From: Achromobacter ruhlandii
GTDB lineage: Bacteria; Pseudomonadota; Gammaproteobacteria; Burkholderiales; Burkholderiaceae_B
Direction of reading: 5' to 3'
Length of the DNA: 64,000 bases
Assembly: GCF_902859695.1 (NCBI RefSeq)
Contig: NZ_CADIJL010000022.1
Span: 36,412 to 100,411 of the forward strand
The notes beneath the pieces are model-generated. The model worked only from the letters and a program-made list of their open reading frames with translations, made no database searches and was not told the DNA's origin. Below, piece after piece: positions 7,801 to 17,090 of this stretch. Numbering within the stretch: the stretch's first letter is position 1; every line of letters starts with the position of its first letter. Position numbers and translations under genes: made by a program.

Positions 7801-9116
7801 TGAACGAGACACAGGTATTGTTGATCGAGGACGATCCGGTGCTGGGCGGCGCGCTGTTGCAGCGTTTGCGGCTGGAAGGGCTGTCGGCGCAATGGGTGCA
7901 GAGCTGCGCGCAGGCGGTGGAATGGTTTCGCCGCTCGCGCCAGCGGCCCGCCTTTGTGCTGGCCGATATCCGCTTGCCCGACGGGTCGGGCGAGGATCTC
8001 TACCGCCGGCTGATTCCCTATCTGGCGCAGGCGACCGTGGTGTTCGCCACCGCCTATGGCGAGATCGCCCAGGCGGTGCGGCTGGTGGCGGCGGGCGCCA
8101 ATGACTATCTGACCAAGCCCTACGATACCGATGCGCTGGTGGCGCGGATGCGCGCGGTGATCGCCGCGCAACCGGCGGGCGCGGCGCGCGAGGTTCATGA
8201 AAACCCGTTCGCGCTGGACGAACCGGCCAGCCCGTTGGCGCACGACCTGGAACGGCTGGCCGCGAGCGATTTGCCGCTGCTGCTGGAAGGCGAGACCGGC
8301 ACCGGCAAGGACCGGGCCGCGCGCTATGCGCACGCGCGCTCGCCGTTCGCGGCGGGGCCGTTCGTGGCCGTCAATTGCGCGTCGCTGCCGCCCGATCTTG
8401 CCGAGAGTCTGCTGTTCGGCCATGCCAAGGGCGCGTTCAGCGGCGCCAACACGGCGCGCGAGGGGCTGTTTTCACAGGCGCAGGCGGGCACCTTGTATCT
8501 GGACGAGGTGGCCGAGCTGGCGCCCAAGACGCAGTCCGCGCTGCTGCGGGTGCTGGAGAACGGCGAATACCGGCCGTTGGGCCAGACCGACAGCCTGCGG
8601 ACCCGTTGCCGCGTCATGGCCAGCACTTGCAGCACGCTGGACACCGAGGTCGCCGAGGGCCGTTTGCGGCCGGATCTGTACTACCGGCTGGCGGTGGCCC
8701 GCCTGGCGCTGCCGCCGCTGCGCGAGCGGCCAACGGCCATTGCCGCGCTGGCCGTCCGCCTGCTCGCCGAGCAGGCCCCTCCGAACGGGGCGCGGCTGGC
8801 GGCCGACGCGCTGCGGGCGTTGGACGAGCATGATTGGCCTGGCAATATCCGCGAGATGCGCAACCGCATCGCGCGGGCGGTGGTGCTGGCCGATGGCCCC
8901 GAGTTGTCCGCCGGCGATCTGTTCCCCGAGCGCAAGCTCGGCGGCGCGCCGGACCTGGCGACCCGGCGCACCCATGCCGAACAGCGCGCGATCCAGCAGG
9001 CCATCGCCGAATCCGGCGGGCACCTGGGCAGCGCCGCCAAACGGCTTGGCATTTCGCGCACCACCTTGTGGAAGAAGCTGCGCGCGACCCGCGACGACGA
9101 TCGCTCGCCTTCCTAG
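7800..9116 (+). CDS. sigma-54-dependent response regulator (NtrC family)
   Basis: 438 aa starting at GTG 7800, which overlaps the kinase stop by one base. Receiver domain at residues 5-115 with acidic pocket E10/D11/D12, phospho-acceptor D56 (LADIRLPDGSG) and conserved K in LTKPYD. The central AAA+ domain has Walker A GETGTGKD, Walker B LYLDEV, the arginine-finger region PLRERP and DWPGNIREM. The sigma-54 contact loop reads GAFSGA instead of the usual GAFTGA. The C-terminal Fis-type HTH is at about residues 395-430 (HLGSAAKRLGISRTTLWKKL). It should activate a sigma-54 promoter when phosphorylated; the adjacent tctBA genes and its own operon are the likely targets. Confidence 0.92.
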   Translation: MNETQVLLIEDDPVLGGALLQRLRLEGLSAQWVQSCAQAVEWFRRSRQRPAFVLADIRLPDGSGEDLYRRLIPYLAQATVVFATAYGEIAQAVRLVAAGANDYLTKPYDTDALVARMRAVIAAQPAGAAREVHENPFALDEPASPLAHDLERLAASDLPLLLEGETGTGKDRAARYAHARSPFAAGPFVAVNCASLPPDLAESLLFGHAKGAFSGANTAREGLFSQAQAGTLYLDEVAELAPKTQSALLRVLENGEYRPLGQTDSLRTRCRVMASTCSTLDTEVAEGRLRPDLYYRLAVARLALPPLRERPTAIAALAVRLLAEQAPPNGARLAADALRALDEHDWPGNIREMRNRIARAVVLADGPELSAGDLFPERKLGGAPDLATRRTHAEQRAIQQAIAESGGHLGSAAKRLGISRTTLWKKLRATRDDDRSPS

Positions 9117-9168
9117 GCGGCCGTGTCCGCGCGGCCCGCGCGCGATGCGGGGTCGAGCGGGGCGCGGG

Positions 9169-9675
9169 TCAGCCGGCGGCGGCTGGCCGGTGCCGCAGGA
9201 AGCAATCGACGATGCCTTGCAGGGCGAATTCGGCGCTGGCCTGGCGGATGCGATTGCGGCTGCCGCTGAATTGCCGCGTGGCGGTGTAGATGACAGGATG
9301 GGCATCGGCGCCGCCTTGCTTGAAGACCCAGGCGTAGCATTGGGTGCCGGGCGCGATGCGATCGTCGGTGGCATCGGTGACGCCCGTGTTGGCGACGGCG
9401 ACGTTGGCCGGACTTTTGGCGGCAGCCCCCAGCGCCATGGCGCGCGCCACGGCCTCGCTGGTGAGATTGTGGCGCGCCAGGATCGATTGCGGCACGCCCA
9501 GGCAGCGCCGCTTGGCCGCCACTGAATACACCACGAAGGCGCAGTCGAGCAACTCGCCGGCGCCAGGAACGTCGGCCAGGGTGGCGGCGACGAGGCCGGC
9601 GGTGCAGGACTCGGCCGTCACAAGGGTCAATTGATGTTCCTGCATGAATCGGGCCACGCGTTCGATGCTGTTCAT
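9169..9675 (-). CDS. CinA-family (PncC-type) nicotinamide-nucleotide amidohydrolase
   Basis: 168-aa stand-alone CinA C-terminal domain protein, the family that deamidates nicotinamide mononucleotide to nicotinate mononucleotide in pyridine-nucleotide recycling. The signature LVTAESCTAGLVAATLAD near residues 16-33 includes the conserved Ser/Cys region, and YSVAAK and ANTGVTDATDD match the family. Two cysteines (GELLDCAFVVYS, RRCLGVP) replace more usual residues. ATG 9675 was chosen because it begins at the typical N-terminus and has GGAG upstream; a longer frame to 9756 adds a low-complexity tail. Convergent with the response regulator. Family is secure, enzymatic activity inferred. Confidence 0.85.
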   Translation of the reverse strand: MNSIERVARFMQEHQLTLVTAESCTAGLVAATLADVPGAGELLDCAFVVYSVAAKRRCLGVPQSILARHNLTSEAVARAMALGAAAKSPANVAVANTGVTDATDDRIAPGTQCYAWVFKQGGADAHPVIYTATRQFSGSRNRIRQASAEFALQGIVDCFLRHRPAAAG

Positions 9676-9882
9676 CCTGCGACTCCGCCGGGCAGTAGCG
9701 GGGCTGGCAGCAATCGCCGTGCCGGGCCGCCGATCGACCACCGTGACGCCAGGCACGGCAATTGCTGGCGGGCCGGATCATGCCGGCGTTGGCGCGCGCG
9801 CCAAGCGCTGCGACAATAGCGCCAGGCGGTCAATCCAACCACTGGACGGGGCGGCAGCGGCGCCCCGAAGGAGAGCGGCATC

Positions 9883-10911
9883 ATGGCGACGCGAACCATC
9901 TGGAAAGGCGCGATCTCGTTCGGGCTGGTGCATATTCCCGTGGGCCTGCACACGGCCACCACCGAATCCGGCGTGGATTTCGACTGGCTCGACAAGCGCT
10001 CGATGGACCCGGTCGGCTACAAGCGCATCAACAAGCGCACCGGCAAGGAGATCGACAAGGACAACATCGTCAAGGGCGTGGAATACGAGGACGGCCAGTA
10101 CGTCATCATCTCGCCCGAAGAGATCGCCGACGCCTACCCGCGCACCACCCAGACCATCGAGATCCAGCAGTTCGTCGAGGCCGGCGAGGTGCCGTTCGTC
10201 TATCTGGAGCGGCCCTACTACCTGGCGCCGATCGACAAGGGCCAGAAGGTCTACGCCTTGCTGCGCGATACGCTGGCCAGGACCGGCAAGATCGGCATTG
10301 CCCGGGTGGTGATCCAGACCAAACAGCACCTGGCGGCGCTGATCCCGGCGGGCGATGCGCTGGTGCTCAACCTGATGCGCTGGGGCGACGAGGTCAAGGC
10401 CGCCGATGACCTGGACCTGCCCAAGTCCGGCGCCAAGGCCACGGCGCCCAGCGCCAGCGAACTGAAGATGGCGCGGATGCTGGTCGACGACATGTCCGGC
10501 CATTGGGATCCGGAGCAGTACAAGGATGAGTTCAAGGCCGCCGTCATGGACCTGGTGGCGCGCAAGGTCAAGGCGGGCAAGACCGAGACGGTGATCGAGC
10601 CGCGAGAGGAATCGCCGGCCTATGCCGATAACGTCATCGACCTGACCGAATTGCTGCAGCGCAGCCTGAAGGGGCGCGCGTCGGGCAAGGCGTCGGACGG
10701 GGCGGGGGCGCGGACGGCGGCGAAGAAGACTGCCAGGAAGGGGGCCGCCAAATCCGCCGCCAAATCCGCCACCAAATCCGCCACCAAATCCGCCAACAAG
10801 GCGACTTCCAAGTCGACCCCGAAGACAACCACGAAGGCGGCCAGCGGCAAGGCGGCCGGCAAAGCGGCAGGCAAGGCCGGCGCCCCGGCCAAGACCCGCA
10901 AGGCGGCGTGA
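9883..10911 (+). CDS. ku: DNA end-binding protein Ku
   Basis: 342-aa bacterial Ku homologue that forms a ring on double-strand break ends and recruits LigD for non-homologous end joining. The Ku core spans residues 1-255, starting with the characteristic RTIWKGAISFGLVHIPVGL and containing ARVVIQTKQHLAAL. The tail after residue 265 is very rich in Lys/Ala/Thr/Ser (many KSA-type repeats) and is probably a disordered DNA-binding extension, as in other proteobacterial Ku proteins. It is directly upstream of ligD with overlapping or near-overlapping ends (TGACCATG). AGGAGAG lies upstream of the start. Confidence 0.96.
   Translation: MATRTIWKGAISFGLVHIPVGLHTATTESGVDFDWLDKRSMDPVGYKRINKRTGKEIDKDNIVKGVEYEDGQYVIISPEEIADAYPRTTQTIEIQQFVEAGEVPFVYLERPYYLAPIDKGQKVYALLRDTLARTGKIGIARVVIQTKQHLAALIPAGDALVLNLMRWGDEVKAADDLDLPKSGAKATAPSASELKMARMLVDDMSGHWDPEQYKDEFKAAVMDLVARKVKAGKTETVIEPREESPAYADNVIDLTELLQRSLKGRASGKASDGAGARTAAKKTARKGAAKSAAKSATKSATKSANKATSKSTPKTTTKAASGKAAGKAAGKAGAPAKTRKAA
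10750..10797 (+). repeat. 12-bp tandem repeat inside the ku tail
   Basis: Four near-identical 12-bp units each containing AAATCCGCC (starts at 10750, 10762, 10774, 10786) encode the KSA[A/T] repeats of the Ku C-terminal extension. Such in-frame repeats can change copy number without a frameshift and so vary tail length. Confidence 0.85.
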
Positions 10912-10913
10912 CC

Positions 10914-13574
10914 ATGGCCGATACCCTGGCGAAGTACCGCGCCAAGCGCGACTTCAAGGTGACCTCGGAGCCGGCGGGCGGCGGCGAGGCCAACGAGGCC
11001 GCGCGCGCCTTCGTGATCCAGAAGCACTGGGCCAGCCACCTGCACTACGACTTCCGGCTGGAACTGGACGGGGCCATGAAGAGCTGGGCCGTGCCCAAGG
11101 GACCCAGCTACGACCCGTCGGTCAAGCGCATGGCGGTGCAGGTCGAAGACCATCCCATCGCCTACAACCGCTTCGAGGGCGAGATTCCGAAAGGCCAGTA
11201 CGGCGCCGGCAAGGTCATCATCTGGGATCGCGGCACCTGGTCGCCGGTGGGCGATCCGGCCGAGGGCTACGAGCGCGGCCACCTCAAGTTCGACCTGCAT
11301 GGCGTCAAGCTGCGCGGGCGCTGGGCGCTGATCCGCATGAAGGGGCGGGGCTCCGAGAAGCAGCCGCCCTGGCTGCTGGTGAAGGACCGCGACGACTACG
11401 CCCGCGCCGAAAGCGAGTTCAGCGTGGTGGACGAACAGCCCGACAGCGTGGTGTCGCCAGCCGCTGGCGGGCGCCCCGTGCCCGCCGCCGCCCCATCCGC
11501 GATGGCGCCGCCCGACGATCCGCCGCCATCCGGCCAGCTGCCGGGCGAGCCGGCCGACCTGCCGCGGCAGCTCAAGCCACAGCTGGCCACGCTGGCGGAA
11601 GGCGTGCCGTCCCAGGCGCGGGATGACTGGCTGTACGAGATGAAGTTCGACGGCTACCGGTTGCTGGCGCGGCTGGACCACGGCGAGGTGCGCCTGTACA
11701 CGCGCAACGGCCACGACTGGGCGCCGAAGCTGCCGCACCTGGCGGCGGCGCTGCGGCGCATGCCGTTGGAAACCGCATGGCTCGACGGCGAGATCGTGAT
11801 GCTGGCCGACAACGGCGCGCCCAGCTTTCAGGCCTTGCAGAACGCCTTCGACGGCGAGCGCACCAGCGGCATCCTGTTCTATGTGTTCGACTTGCCTTAC
11901 GTGACCGGCCGCGACCTGCGCGGCGAACCGCTGCGGGTGCGCCGCGCGGTGCTGGCGCGGGTGATGGAAGCCGCGGGGGGCGACCCCCTGCGTTTCAGCG
12001 ACGCGTTCGACGCGGCCCCGGCCGACCTGGTGGCATCGGCCTGCAAGATGGGGCTGGAAGGCATCATCGCCAAGCGCCTGTCGTCGCCGTACGTATCGCG
12101 GCGCAGCGACAGCTGGATCAAGCTCAAGTGCGCGCGGCGGCAGGAGTTTGTCGTGGTCGGCTACACCGATCCCAAGGGGGCGCGGGTGGGGCTGGGCGCG
12201 CTGCTGCTGGCCTATCACGACGAGGCCGGCGAACTGATGTACGCCGGCAAGGTGGGCACCGGGTTCGACGACGCCGGACTGGCCGCGCTGCGGGACCGGT
12301 TGGCGGCGCTGGAAACACGCCGGGCCAGTGTCGACGCCCGTGGCATCGGTCGCGGCACGCACTGGGTGCGGCCCGAGCTGGTGGCGGAAGTGTCGTTCGG
12401 GGAATGGACGGAATCGGGCCACGTGCGCCATCCCGTGTTCCGTGGGCTGCGCACCGACAAGCCGGCGCGGGCGATTACCAGGGAGGTGGCGATGGACGCG
12501 GAGACGACGCGGGACGCCGGGGCGCGGCATGGCCGCGGCAACACCGCGGGCAAGGCGGCCCGCCAGCGCGGCGCGACAGCCGCGAAGAATGCGACAGGCG
12601 CGGCGGCCGGCAAAGGGACCGGAACGGCGGCTGGCAAGACGGCCCGCAAGACCATGGCCGCCACATCGGCCCAGCGCGCAAGGACGGCCACCGCCGCCGG
12701 CAAGCTGACCCATCCCGAACGCGTCATCGACCCGTCCACCGGCCTGACCAAGCTGGACCTGGCCCGCTACTACGGCCTGGTGGCGCCGCTGCTGCTGCGC
12801 CACCTGAAGGACCGGCCGGTGTCGTTCCTGCGCGCGCCGGCGGGCATCAAGGGCGAGTTCTTCTTCCAGAAGCACCTGGAGGCGCCGATGCCAGGCGTGA
12901 AGGCATTGCCGCAGGCCCTGGATCCGGACCACCCGCCCTTGATGGAACTGCCGACGCCGCAGGCGATCATGTCGGCCGCGCAGATGAACGTGGTGGAGTT
13001 CCATACCTGGAACGCGGTCAAGCGCGCCATCGGCAAGCCCGACCGCATGGTGTTCGACCTGGACCCGGGCGAGGGCGTTACCTGGGACGCGGTGCGGCGG
13101 GGCGCGCAATTGCTGCGCGTGCTGCTGACCGAGATCGGCCTGCGGGCCTGGCTCAAGACCAGCGGCGGCAAGGGCCTGCACGTGGTGGTGCCGCTGCGCC
13201 GGCAATACGACTGGGACACGGTCAAGGCGTTCTCGCAGGCCATCGTTCAGCATCTGGCGCGCACGCTGCCGCAGGTGTTCGTAGCCAAGAGCGGTCCGAA
13301 GAACCGGGTTGGCCGGATCTTCGCCGATTACCTGCGCAATGGCTTCGGCGCCACCACGGTGGCGGCCTGGTCGGCGCGCGCGCGGCCGGGGATGGGGGTG
13401 TCGGTGCCGCTGGCGTGGGAGGAACTGGACGAGGTCCGGGCCAGCGACCAGTGGACCATCGCCAACATCCATGAGCGCCTGGCTGTCGGCGACTCGCCGT
13501 GGGACGACTACGCCCCGCAGGCGCTTGGCGCGGCCATGAAGGCGTTGGACTTCAAGCCGGATTCGGGCGGGTAG
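10914..13574 (+). CDS. ligD: multidomain NHEJ DNA ligase LigD (PE-LIG-POL)
   Basis: 886-aa ATP-dependent ligase D. Domain order is 3'-phosphoesterase (residues about 1-200), ligase (about 215-520), a basic Ala/Lys/Thr linker (about 527-597) and primase-polymerase (about 598-886), the Pseudomonas-type order. PE metal/catalytic residues H38, H44, D46, R48 and H80 are present. The adenylated lysine is K244 in EMKFDGYRLL. The polymerase carries the DxD pair D715/D717 in VFDLDPGEG. It acts with Ku to trim, fill and seal broken ends. ATG 10914 was chosen; an in-frame GTG at 10908 overlapping the ku stop is the alternative and would add two residues. All three active sites appear intact. Confidence 0.96.
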   Translation: MADTLAKYRAKRDFKVTSEPAGGGEANEAARAFVIQKHWASHLHYDFRLELDGAMKSWAVPKGPSYDPSVKRMAVQVEDHPIAYNRFEGEIPKGQYGAGKVIIWDRGTWSPVGDPAEGYERGHLKFDLHGVKLRGRWALIRMKGRGSEKQPPWLLVKDRDDYARAESEFSVVDEQPDSVVSPAAGGRPVPAAAPSAMAPPDDPPPSGQLPGEPADLPRQLKPQLATLAEGVPSQARDDWLYEMKFDGYRLLARLDHGEVRLYTRNGHDWAPKLPHLAAALRRMPLETAWLDGEIVMLADNGAPSFQALQNAFDGERTSGILFYVFDLPYVTGRDLRGEPLRVRRAVLARVMEAAGGDPLRFSDAFDAAPADLVASACKMGLEGIIAKRLSSPYVSRRSDSWIKLKCARRQEFVVVGYTDPKGARVGLGALLLAYHDEAGELMYAGKVGTGFDDAGLAALRDRLAALETRRASVDARGIGRGTHWVRPELVAEVSFGEWTESGHVRHPVFRGLRTDKPARAITREVAMDAETTRDAGARHGRGNTAGKAARQRGATAAKNATGAAAGKGTGTAAGKTARKTMAATSAQRARTATAAGKLTHPERVIDPSTGLTKLDLARYYGLVAPLLLRHLKDRPVSFLRAPAGIKGEFFFQKHLEAPMPGVKALPQALDPDHPPLMELPTPQAIMSAAQMNVVEFHTWNAVKRAIGKPDRMVFDLDPGEGVTWDAVRRGAQLLRVLLTEIGLRAWLKTSGGKGLHVVVPLRRQYDWDTVKAFSQAIVQHLARTLPQVFVAKSGPKNRVGRIFADYLRNGFGATTVAAWSARARPGMGVSVPLAWEELDEVRASDQWTIANIHERLAVGDSPWDDYAPQALGAAMKALDFKPDSGG

Positions 13575-13586
13575 GCGGCCTCGGCG

Positions 13587-13605
13587 CCCGGTCGCGTTGA
13601 CCGGG
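13587..13605. terminator. hairpin between convergent ligD and permease genes
   Basis: Perfect 7-bp stem CCCGGTC/GACCGGG with loop GCGTT, placed 12 bp after the ligD stop and between convergent genes. There is no T-run, so it is terminator-like rather than a canonical intrinsic terminator. Confidence 0.45.
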
Positions 13606-13632
13606 GCCGGGCCTCGGGTACGGACTTGCCGC

Positions 13633-15045
13633 TTACTCGGCTCCCGCCGGCGCCAGTTCCGCCTCGCCCCGGGCGCGCGCGCCGATGCCGAACACCTGCG
13701 CCACGATGCCCATGGCGACGATGACGCCGGCCAGGATCGAGGTGTAGACCACCTCGTTGCGATAGGTGCCTTCGATCACCATGGTGACCAGGGCGGCGAT
13801 GATGCAGACGATCACCGCATACGTCAGCCACGGGAACAGCCACATCCTGAATTCCAGCCGCACCCCGCGCGCCTGCAGGCGCTGTCGCATGCGCAATTGC
13901 GAGAAGGCGATGGCCAGGTAGACGAACAGCGCGATGGTGCCGGTGGCCTGCATCAGCACGTCATAGACGTCCATTTTCGAGGTCGCCATCATCCAGACGG
14001 CGGCGAAGGCGAACAGGCTGGAGATGATGACGCCGACATAGGGCGTGCCGGTCTTGCGCCCGGTGATCTGCATGACGCGGTGGGCGTCGCCGCGCCGGGC
14101 CAGCGAATAGAGCATGCGCGAGGCGGTGTACAGCGCCGAATTGAAGCAGCTGCACACCGAAGTGAGCACGATGAAGTTGACGATCAGCTGCGCATGCGGA
14201 ATGCCGAGCGCGTCGAGCGCGACGTTGTAGGTACCCTGGGTCGGCTGTGTCAGCCCGGGCGCGTTGTACGGCACCAGGCAGACCACGATGAAGATCGAGC
14301 CCACGTAGAACAGGCAGATGCGCCACACCACCGAGCGCGTGGTCTTGATGATTTCGCGGCCCGGGTCGGCCGATTCGGCGGCGGCCACGGTGACGATCTC
14401 GGCGCCGATGAAGGCGAACATCACGCCCAGCAGCGCCACCACCACGGCCTTCGGGCCGTTGGGCATGAAGCCCTGGCTGGTCAGGTGATCCCAGCCGTTG
14501 GCGGCGCCCCACGGCCACAGGTGCGCCAGCGCCAGGCTGCCCATCACCAGGAACAGCACGATGGCCACCACCTTGATGAGCGCGAACCAGAATTCGAATT
14601 CGCCGTAGTTGCGCACGTTCAGGAAGTTGACGATCAGCAGCGACACCGTCACCAGCAGCGCATAGCCCCAGGCCGGCACCATCGGGAACCAGCCGTGCAG
14701 GATCTGTCCGGCGACGTAGGCTTCCCAGCCCATCAGCAGGGCCCAGAAGTACCAGTAGAGCCAGCCGATGGTAAAGCCCGCCCAGCGCCCGATGGCGCGG
14801 TCGGCGTAGGTCGAGAACGAGCCGGTGTCCGGCTGCGCCACGGCCATCTCGCCCAGCATGCGCATGGCCAGGATGACCAGGATGCCGCCGCCGAGGTAGG
14901 CCAGGATGACGGCGGGGCCGGCCAGGGCGATCTGCTTGCCGGACCCCACGAACAGCGCCGCGCCGATCACGCCGGCGATGGACATCATCGTGAGATGGCG
15001 GGACTTGAGCCCGCCCTTCAGTTCGGTATTGGGGGTGTTTGCCAA
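13633..15045 (-). CDS. amino acid permease, GabP/AAT (APC) type
   Basis: About 470-aa APC-superfamily permease with 12 hydrophobic segments. The N-terminal LKSRHLTMMSIAGVIGAALFVGSG matches the first helix of GabP/AnsP/ProY-type (AAT family) proton-coupled amino acid importers, and the length fits GabP. The start is placed at TTG 15045 because AGGAG lies eight bases before it and translation from there begins with the standard family N-terminus; starting at upstream ATGs (15078, 15156) adds an unrelated tail. 4-aminobutyrate is a plausible substrate from overall resemblance but cannot be told from other amino acids. Convergent with ligD; no enzyme gene is linked. Confidence 0.88.
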   Translation of the reverse strand: MANTPNTELKGGLKSRHLTMMSIAGVIGAALFVGSGKQIALAGPAVILAYLGGGILVILAMRMLGEMAVAQPDTGSFSTYADRAIGRWAGFTIGWLYWYFWALLMGWEAYVAGQILHGWFPMVPAWGYALLVTVSLLIVNFLNVRNYGEFEFWFALIKVVAIVLFLVMGSLALAHLWPWGAANGWDHLTSQGFMPNGPKAVVVALLGVMFAFIGAEIVTVAAAESADPGREIIKTTRSVVWRICLFYVGSIFIVVCLVPYNAPGLTQPTQGTYNVALDALGIPHAQLIVNFIVLTSVCSCFNSALYTASRMLYSLARRGDAHRVMQITGRKTGTPYVGVIISSLFAFAAVWMMATSKMDVYDVLMQATGTIALFVYLAIAFSQLRMRQRLQARGVRLEFRMWLFPWLTYAVIVCIIAALVTMVIEGTYRNEVVYTSILAGVIVAMGIVAQVFGIGARARGEAELAPAGAE

Positions 15046-15288
15046 CTGTCTTCTCCTCTCCGGATGCGCAAGGGCCATGGCATGTCCGCCATCGGAATGG
15101 AAAAGAGGCATGTCCCCTGCCGGTTTATCGCTTTTTGGTGGTGCCGCCATGAGCATACGCGCGACGGGGCGAGCGTTGGCGCCGGCGCCACGCTCTGTTG
15201 CAAGTGCCAGGTTTTGTTGCCTGCCGCGCGGCCCGTCGGCGGAGAAATCGGACGTGTGGAGGCGGCGCGCCGCCTCCGCAGGGGCCGC

Positions 15289-15588
15289 TTATGCGTCGTC
15301 CGATGGTGTCTGGGAGGCGGGCGTCGCGTCGGGCCGGCCGCCGTTGCGGACGGCATCGGGCTGCGTATGCGCCAGGCCGGCTTCGCTCTCGTCCACGACC
15401 TCGTCGGGGGCGATGTCGCGGCCGGCGTCCTCGGAGGCCAGGGGATCGGCCGCGGGCCGCGCGCCGGTGCCTTGCGCGTCGCTGTCGGTCGATGGCGCGG
15501 ACGCGGGCAGGTCGCTGGGGGAGTCCGAGGAGTCGCTGGGACCGGCGGGCGGCGAAGAGACGGGGTCGGGAATGCGCGAGGGGGACAT
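15289..15588 (-). CDS. small Pro/Ser/Asp-rich hypothetical protein
   Basis: 99-aa acidic, low-complexity protein dominated by Pro, Ser, Asp and Ala, probably disordered. ATG 15588 follows CAGGAGCCATC, a strong ribosome-binding site nearly the same as that of the next upstream gene. No domain or signal peptide recognised. It lies 73 bp downstream of the 15662-15928 gene on the same strand, so the two may be co-transcribed. Confidence 0.55.
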   Translation of the reverse strand: MSPSRIPDPVSSPPAGPSDSSDSPSDLPASAPSTDSDAQGTGARPAADPLASEDAGRDIAPDEVVDESEAGLAHTQPDAVRNGGRPDATPASQTPSDDA

Positions 15589-15661
15589 GATGGCTCCTGG
15601 TGGCGGGGGCCGCGATTGGCCAGGACCCGTCACCAGCAAGCGCCGCTCCCGGCCGGCGGCG

Positions 15662-15928
15662 CTAGAAGCGCGGGTGCTTGCCGAACGGCACCTCGGCGTC
15701 GGTCGGCGCTTCGAAGGTGGCGGTGCCGCCGCTCAGGTCGGCGGCGTGGATCTGCGCCAGCCGCGTGGCTTCGTCGATGGCGACCTGGGCGGAAGCGAAG
15801 TGCTCGTCGAGCGTGATGCGTTCGTCCGGCGTGCCGGCGACAGGCGAGATGAGCAGGTAGGCGATGCGCCAGACGCCGTGGTCTTCCCAGGGGCGTTCGA
15901 TCTGGAAATCCCATTTGGCTTTTTCCAT
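15662..15928 (-). CDS. small hypothetical protein
   Basis: 88-aa soluble protein, not recognised. It has a well-mixed composition (WDFQIERPWEDHGVWRIAYLL at the N-terminus) and acidic character, consistent with a folded small domain. Leader CGGAGCCATCATG resembles that of the neighbouring 99-aa gene. Divergence or coupling to the AraC gene is not evident: both are on the minus strand, with 63 bp between. Confidence 0.6.
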   Translation of the reverse strand: MEKAKWDFQIERPWEDHGVWRIAYLLISPVAGTPDERITLDEHFASAQVAIDEATRLAQIHAADLSGGTATFEAPTDAEVPFGKHPRF

Positions 15929-15991
15929 GATGGCTCCGGTCAGTGCAAGGCTTGCGGAACCTTCATGCTAGCGCGATCGGTCCTCGGACGC

Positions 15992-16927
15992 TCATTCCTG
16001 TCGCGCCAGATCGGCCTGCCCGCGCAATGCCGCGATGTCGCGCTTGGGCGGCGCGCCGTACAGGCGGCTGTATTCGCGGCTGAATTGCGACGGGCTTTCA
16101 TAGCCCACCTTGAACGCGGCGCTGGCCACGTCCAGGTAGTCGCTCAGCATCAGCCGCCGCGCCTCGTTCAGCCGCAGCCATTTCTGGTACTGCAAGGGGC
16201 TCATGGCGGTGAGCTGGCGGAAATGATGGTGGAACGTCGGCGGACTCATCTGCACGCGCGCGGCCAGTTCTTCCACCCGCAAGGGCCGGGCGTAGTGCTG
16301 CTTGAGCCATTCGATGGCCCGCGCGATGCGCTGGCCCTGGCCGTCGACGGCGGTGATCTGGCGCAGCTTGGCCGCCTGGTCGCTCTGCAGCAGTCGGAAA
16401 TGCAGTTCGCGCAGCACCAGCGGCGCCAGCACCTCGATCGCGTCGGGTTCGTCCAGCAGGGCCAGCAGGCGCTCGAACGGCGCCAGCAGGGCGGGGGTGA
16501 CCGTGCCGATGCCCGCGCCGACGCCCAGCGCCCGCTCGCGCGGAGCCAGCATGCCGCCCTGCGCGATCAGTTCGGCCAGCACGCGCAGGTCCAGCTTCAG
16601 GGCCAGGCCCAGGCAGGGCTGTTCCGGGCTGGCCAGCGTGACTTCCGAGTCGGCCGGCAAATCCAGTGACGTAATGAGGAAGCGTGAGGTATCGTAAGCA
16701 AACGCCTCGCCGCCCACCCACATCTGCTTGGCGCCTTGCACCACCAGCACCAGGCTGGGTTCGACCAGGCAGCTGCAGGCGCGCGAGACGGCCTCGCGCC
16801 GGAAGAAGCCCAGGCCGGGGATGGCGGTGTCGAAGTCGCCCGTGCCATGGGTGCGGGCGTCGATGGCGCGTGCCAGGGTCTGGTACGAAAGGGCGTGGTG
16901 CGCCGCCGCATCGGGGTTGCGTGTCAT
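15992..16927 (-). CDS. AraC-family transcriptional regulator
   Basis: 311 aa. The N-terminal part (about 20-180) is of the AraC_N type (PF06719) found in regulators of oxidoreductase genes; the C-terminus (about 205-300) has the two AraC helix-turn-helix motifs, including VEELAARVQMSPPTFHHHFRQLT and DVASAAFKVGYESPSQFSREY. It is divergently transcribed from the alcohol dehydrogenase gene with a 163-bp gap, the usual arrangement for a regulator controlling an aldehyde/alcohol-responsive dehydrogenase. The inducer is not known. Confidence 0.93.
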   Translation of the reverse strand: MTRNPDAAAHHALSYQTLARAIDARTHGTGDFDTAIPGLGFFRREAVSRACSCLVEPSLVLVVQGAKQMWVGGEAFAYDTSRFLITSLDLPADSEVTLASPEQPCLGLALKLDLRVLAELIAQGGMLAPRERALGVGAGIGTVTPALLAPFERLLALLDEPDAIEVLAPLVLRELHFRLLQSDQAAKLRQITAVDGQGQRIARAIEWLKQHYARPLRVEELAARVQMSPPTFHHHFRQLTAMSPLQYQKWLRLNEARRLMLSDYLDVASAAFKVGYESPSQFSREYSRLYGAPPKRDIAALRGQADLARQE

Positions 16928-17090
16928 GGATCGGTAGCCTCCGGGGGCACTGTACCCGCAGGCCGCGGCCTTGCATACCAGAGCGGTTGTTGTTCCAGAG
17001 GATCAGGCAAGAAATCCAGCGAAATGCGCTACCGGAGTCATGCCGCGATTGCGGAAAATGCCTTTTTTGGCCAAGCACACGGAGTCTGCA

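Noticed and set aside
10620..13472. 950-codon open frame on the minus strand over ligD
   Set aside because: Antisense shadow; composition is Arg/His/Gln-rich, and LigD motifs are intact on the plus strand.
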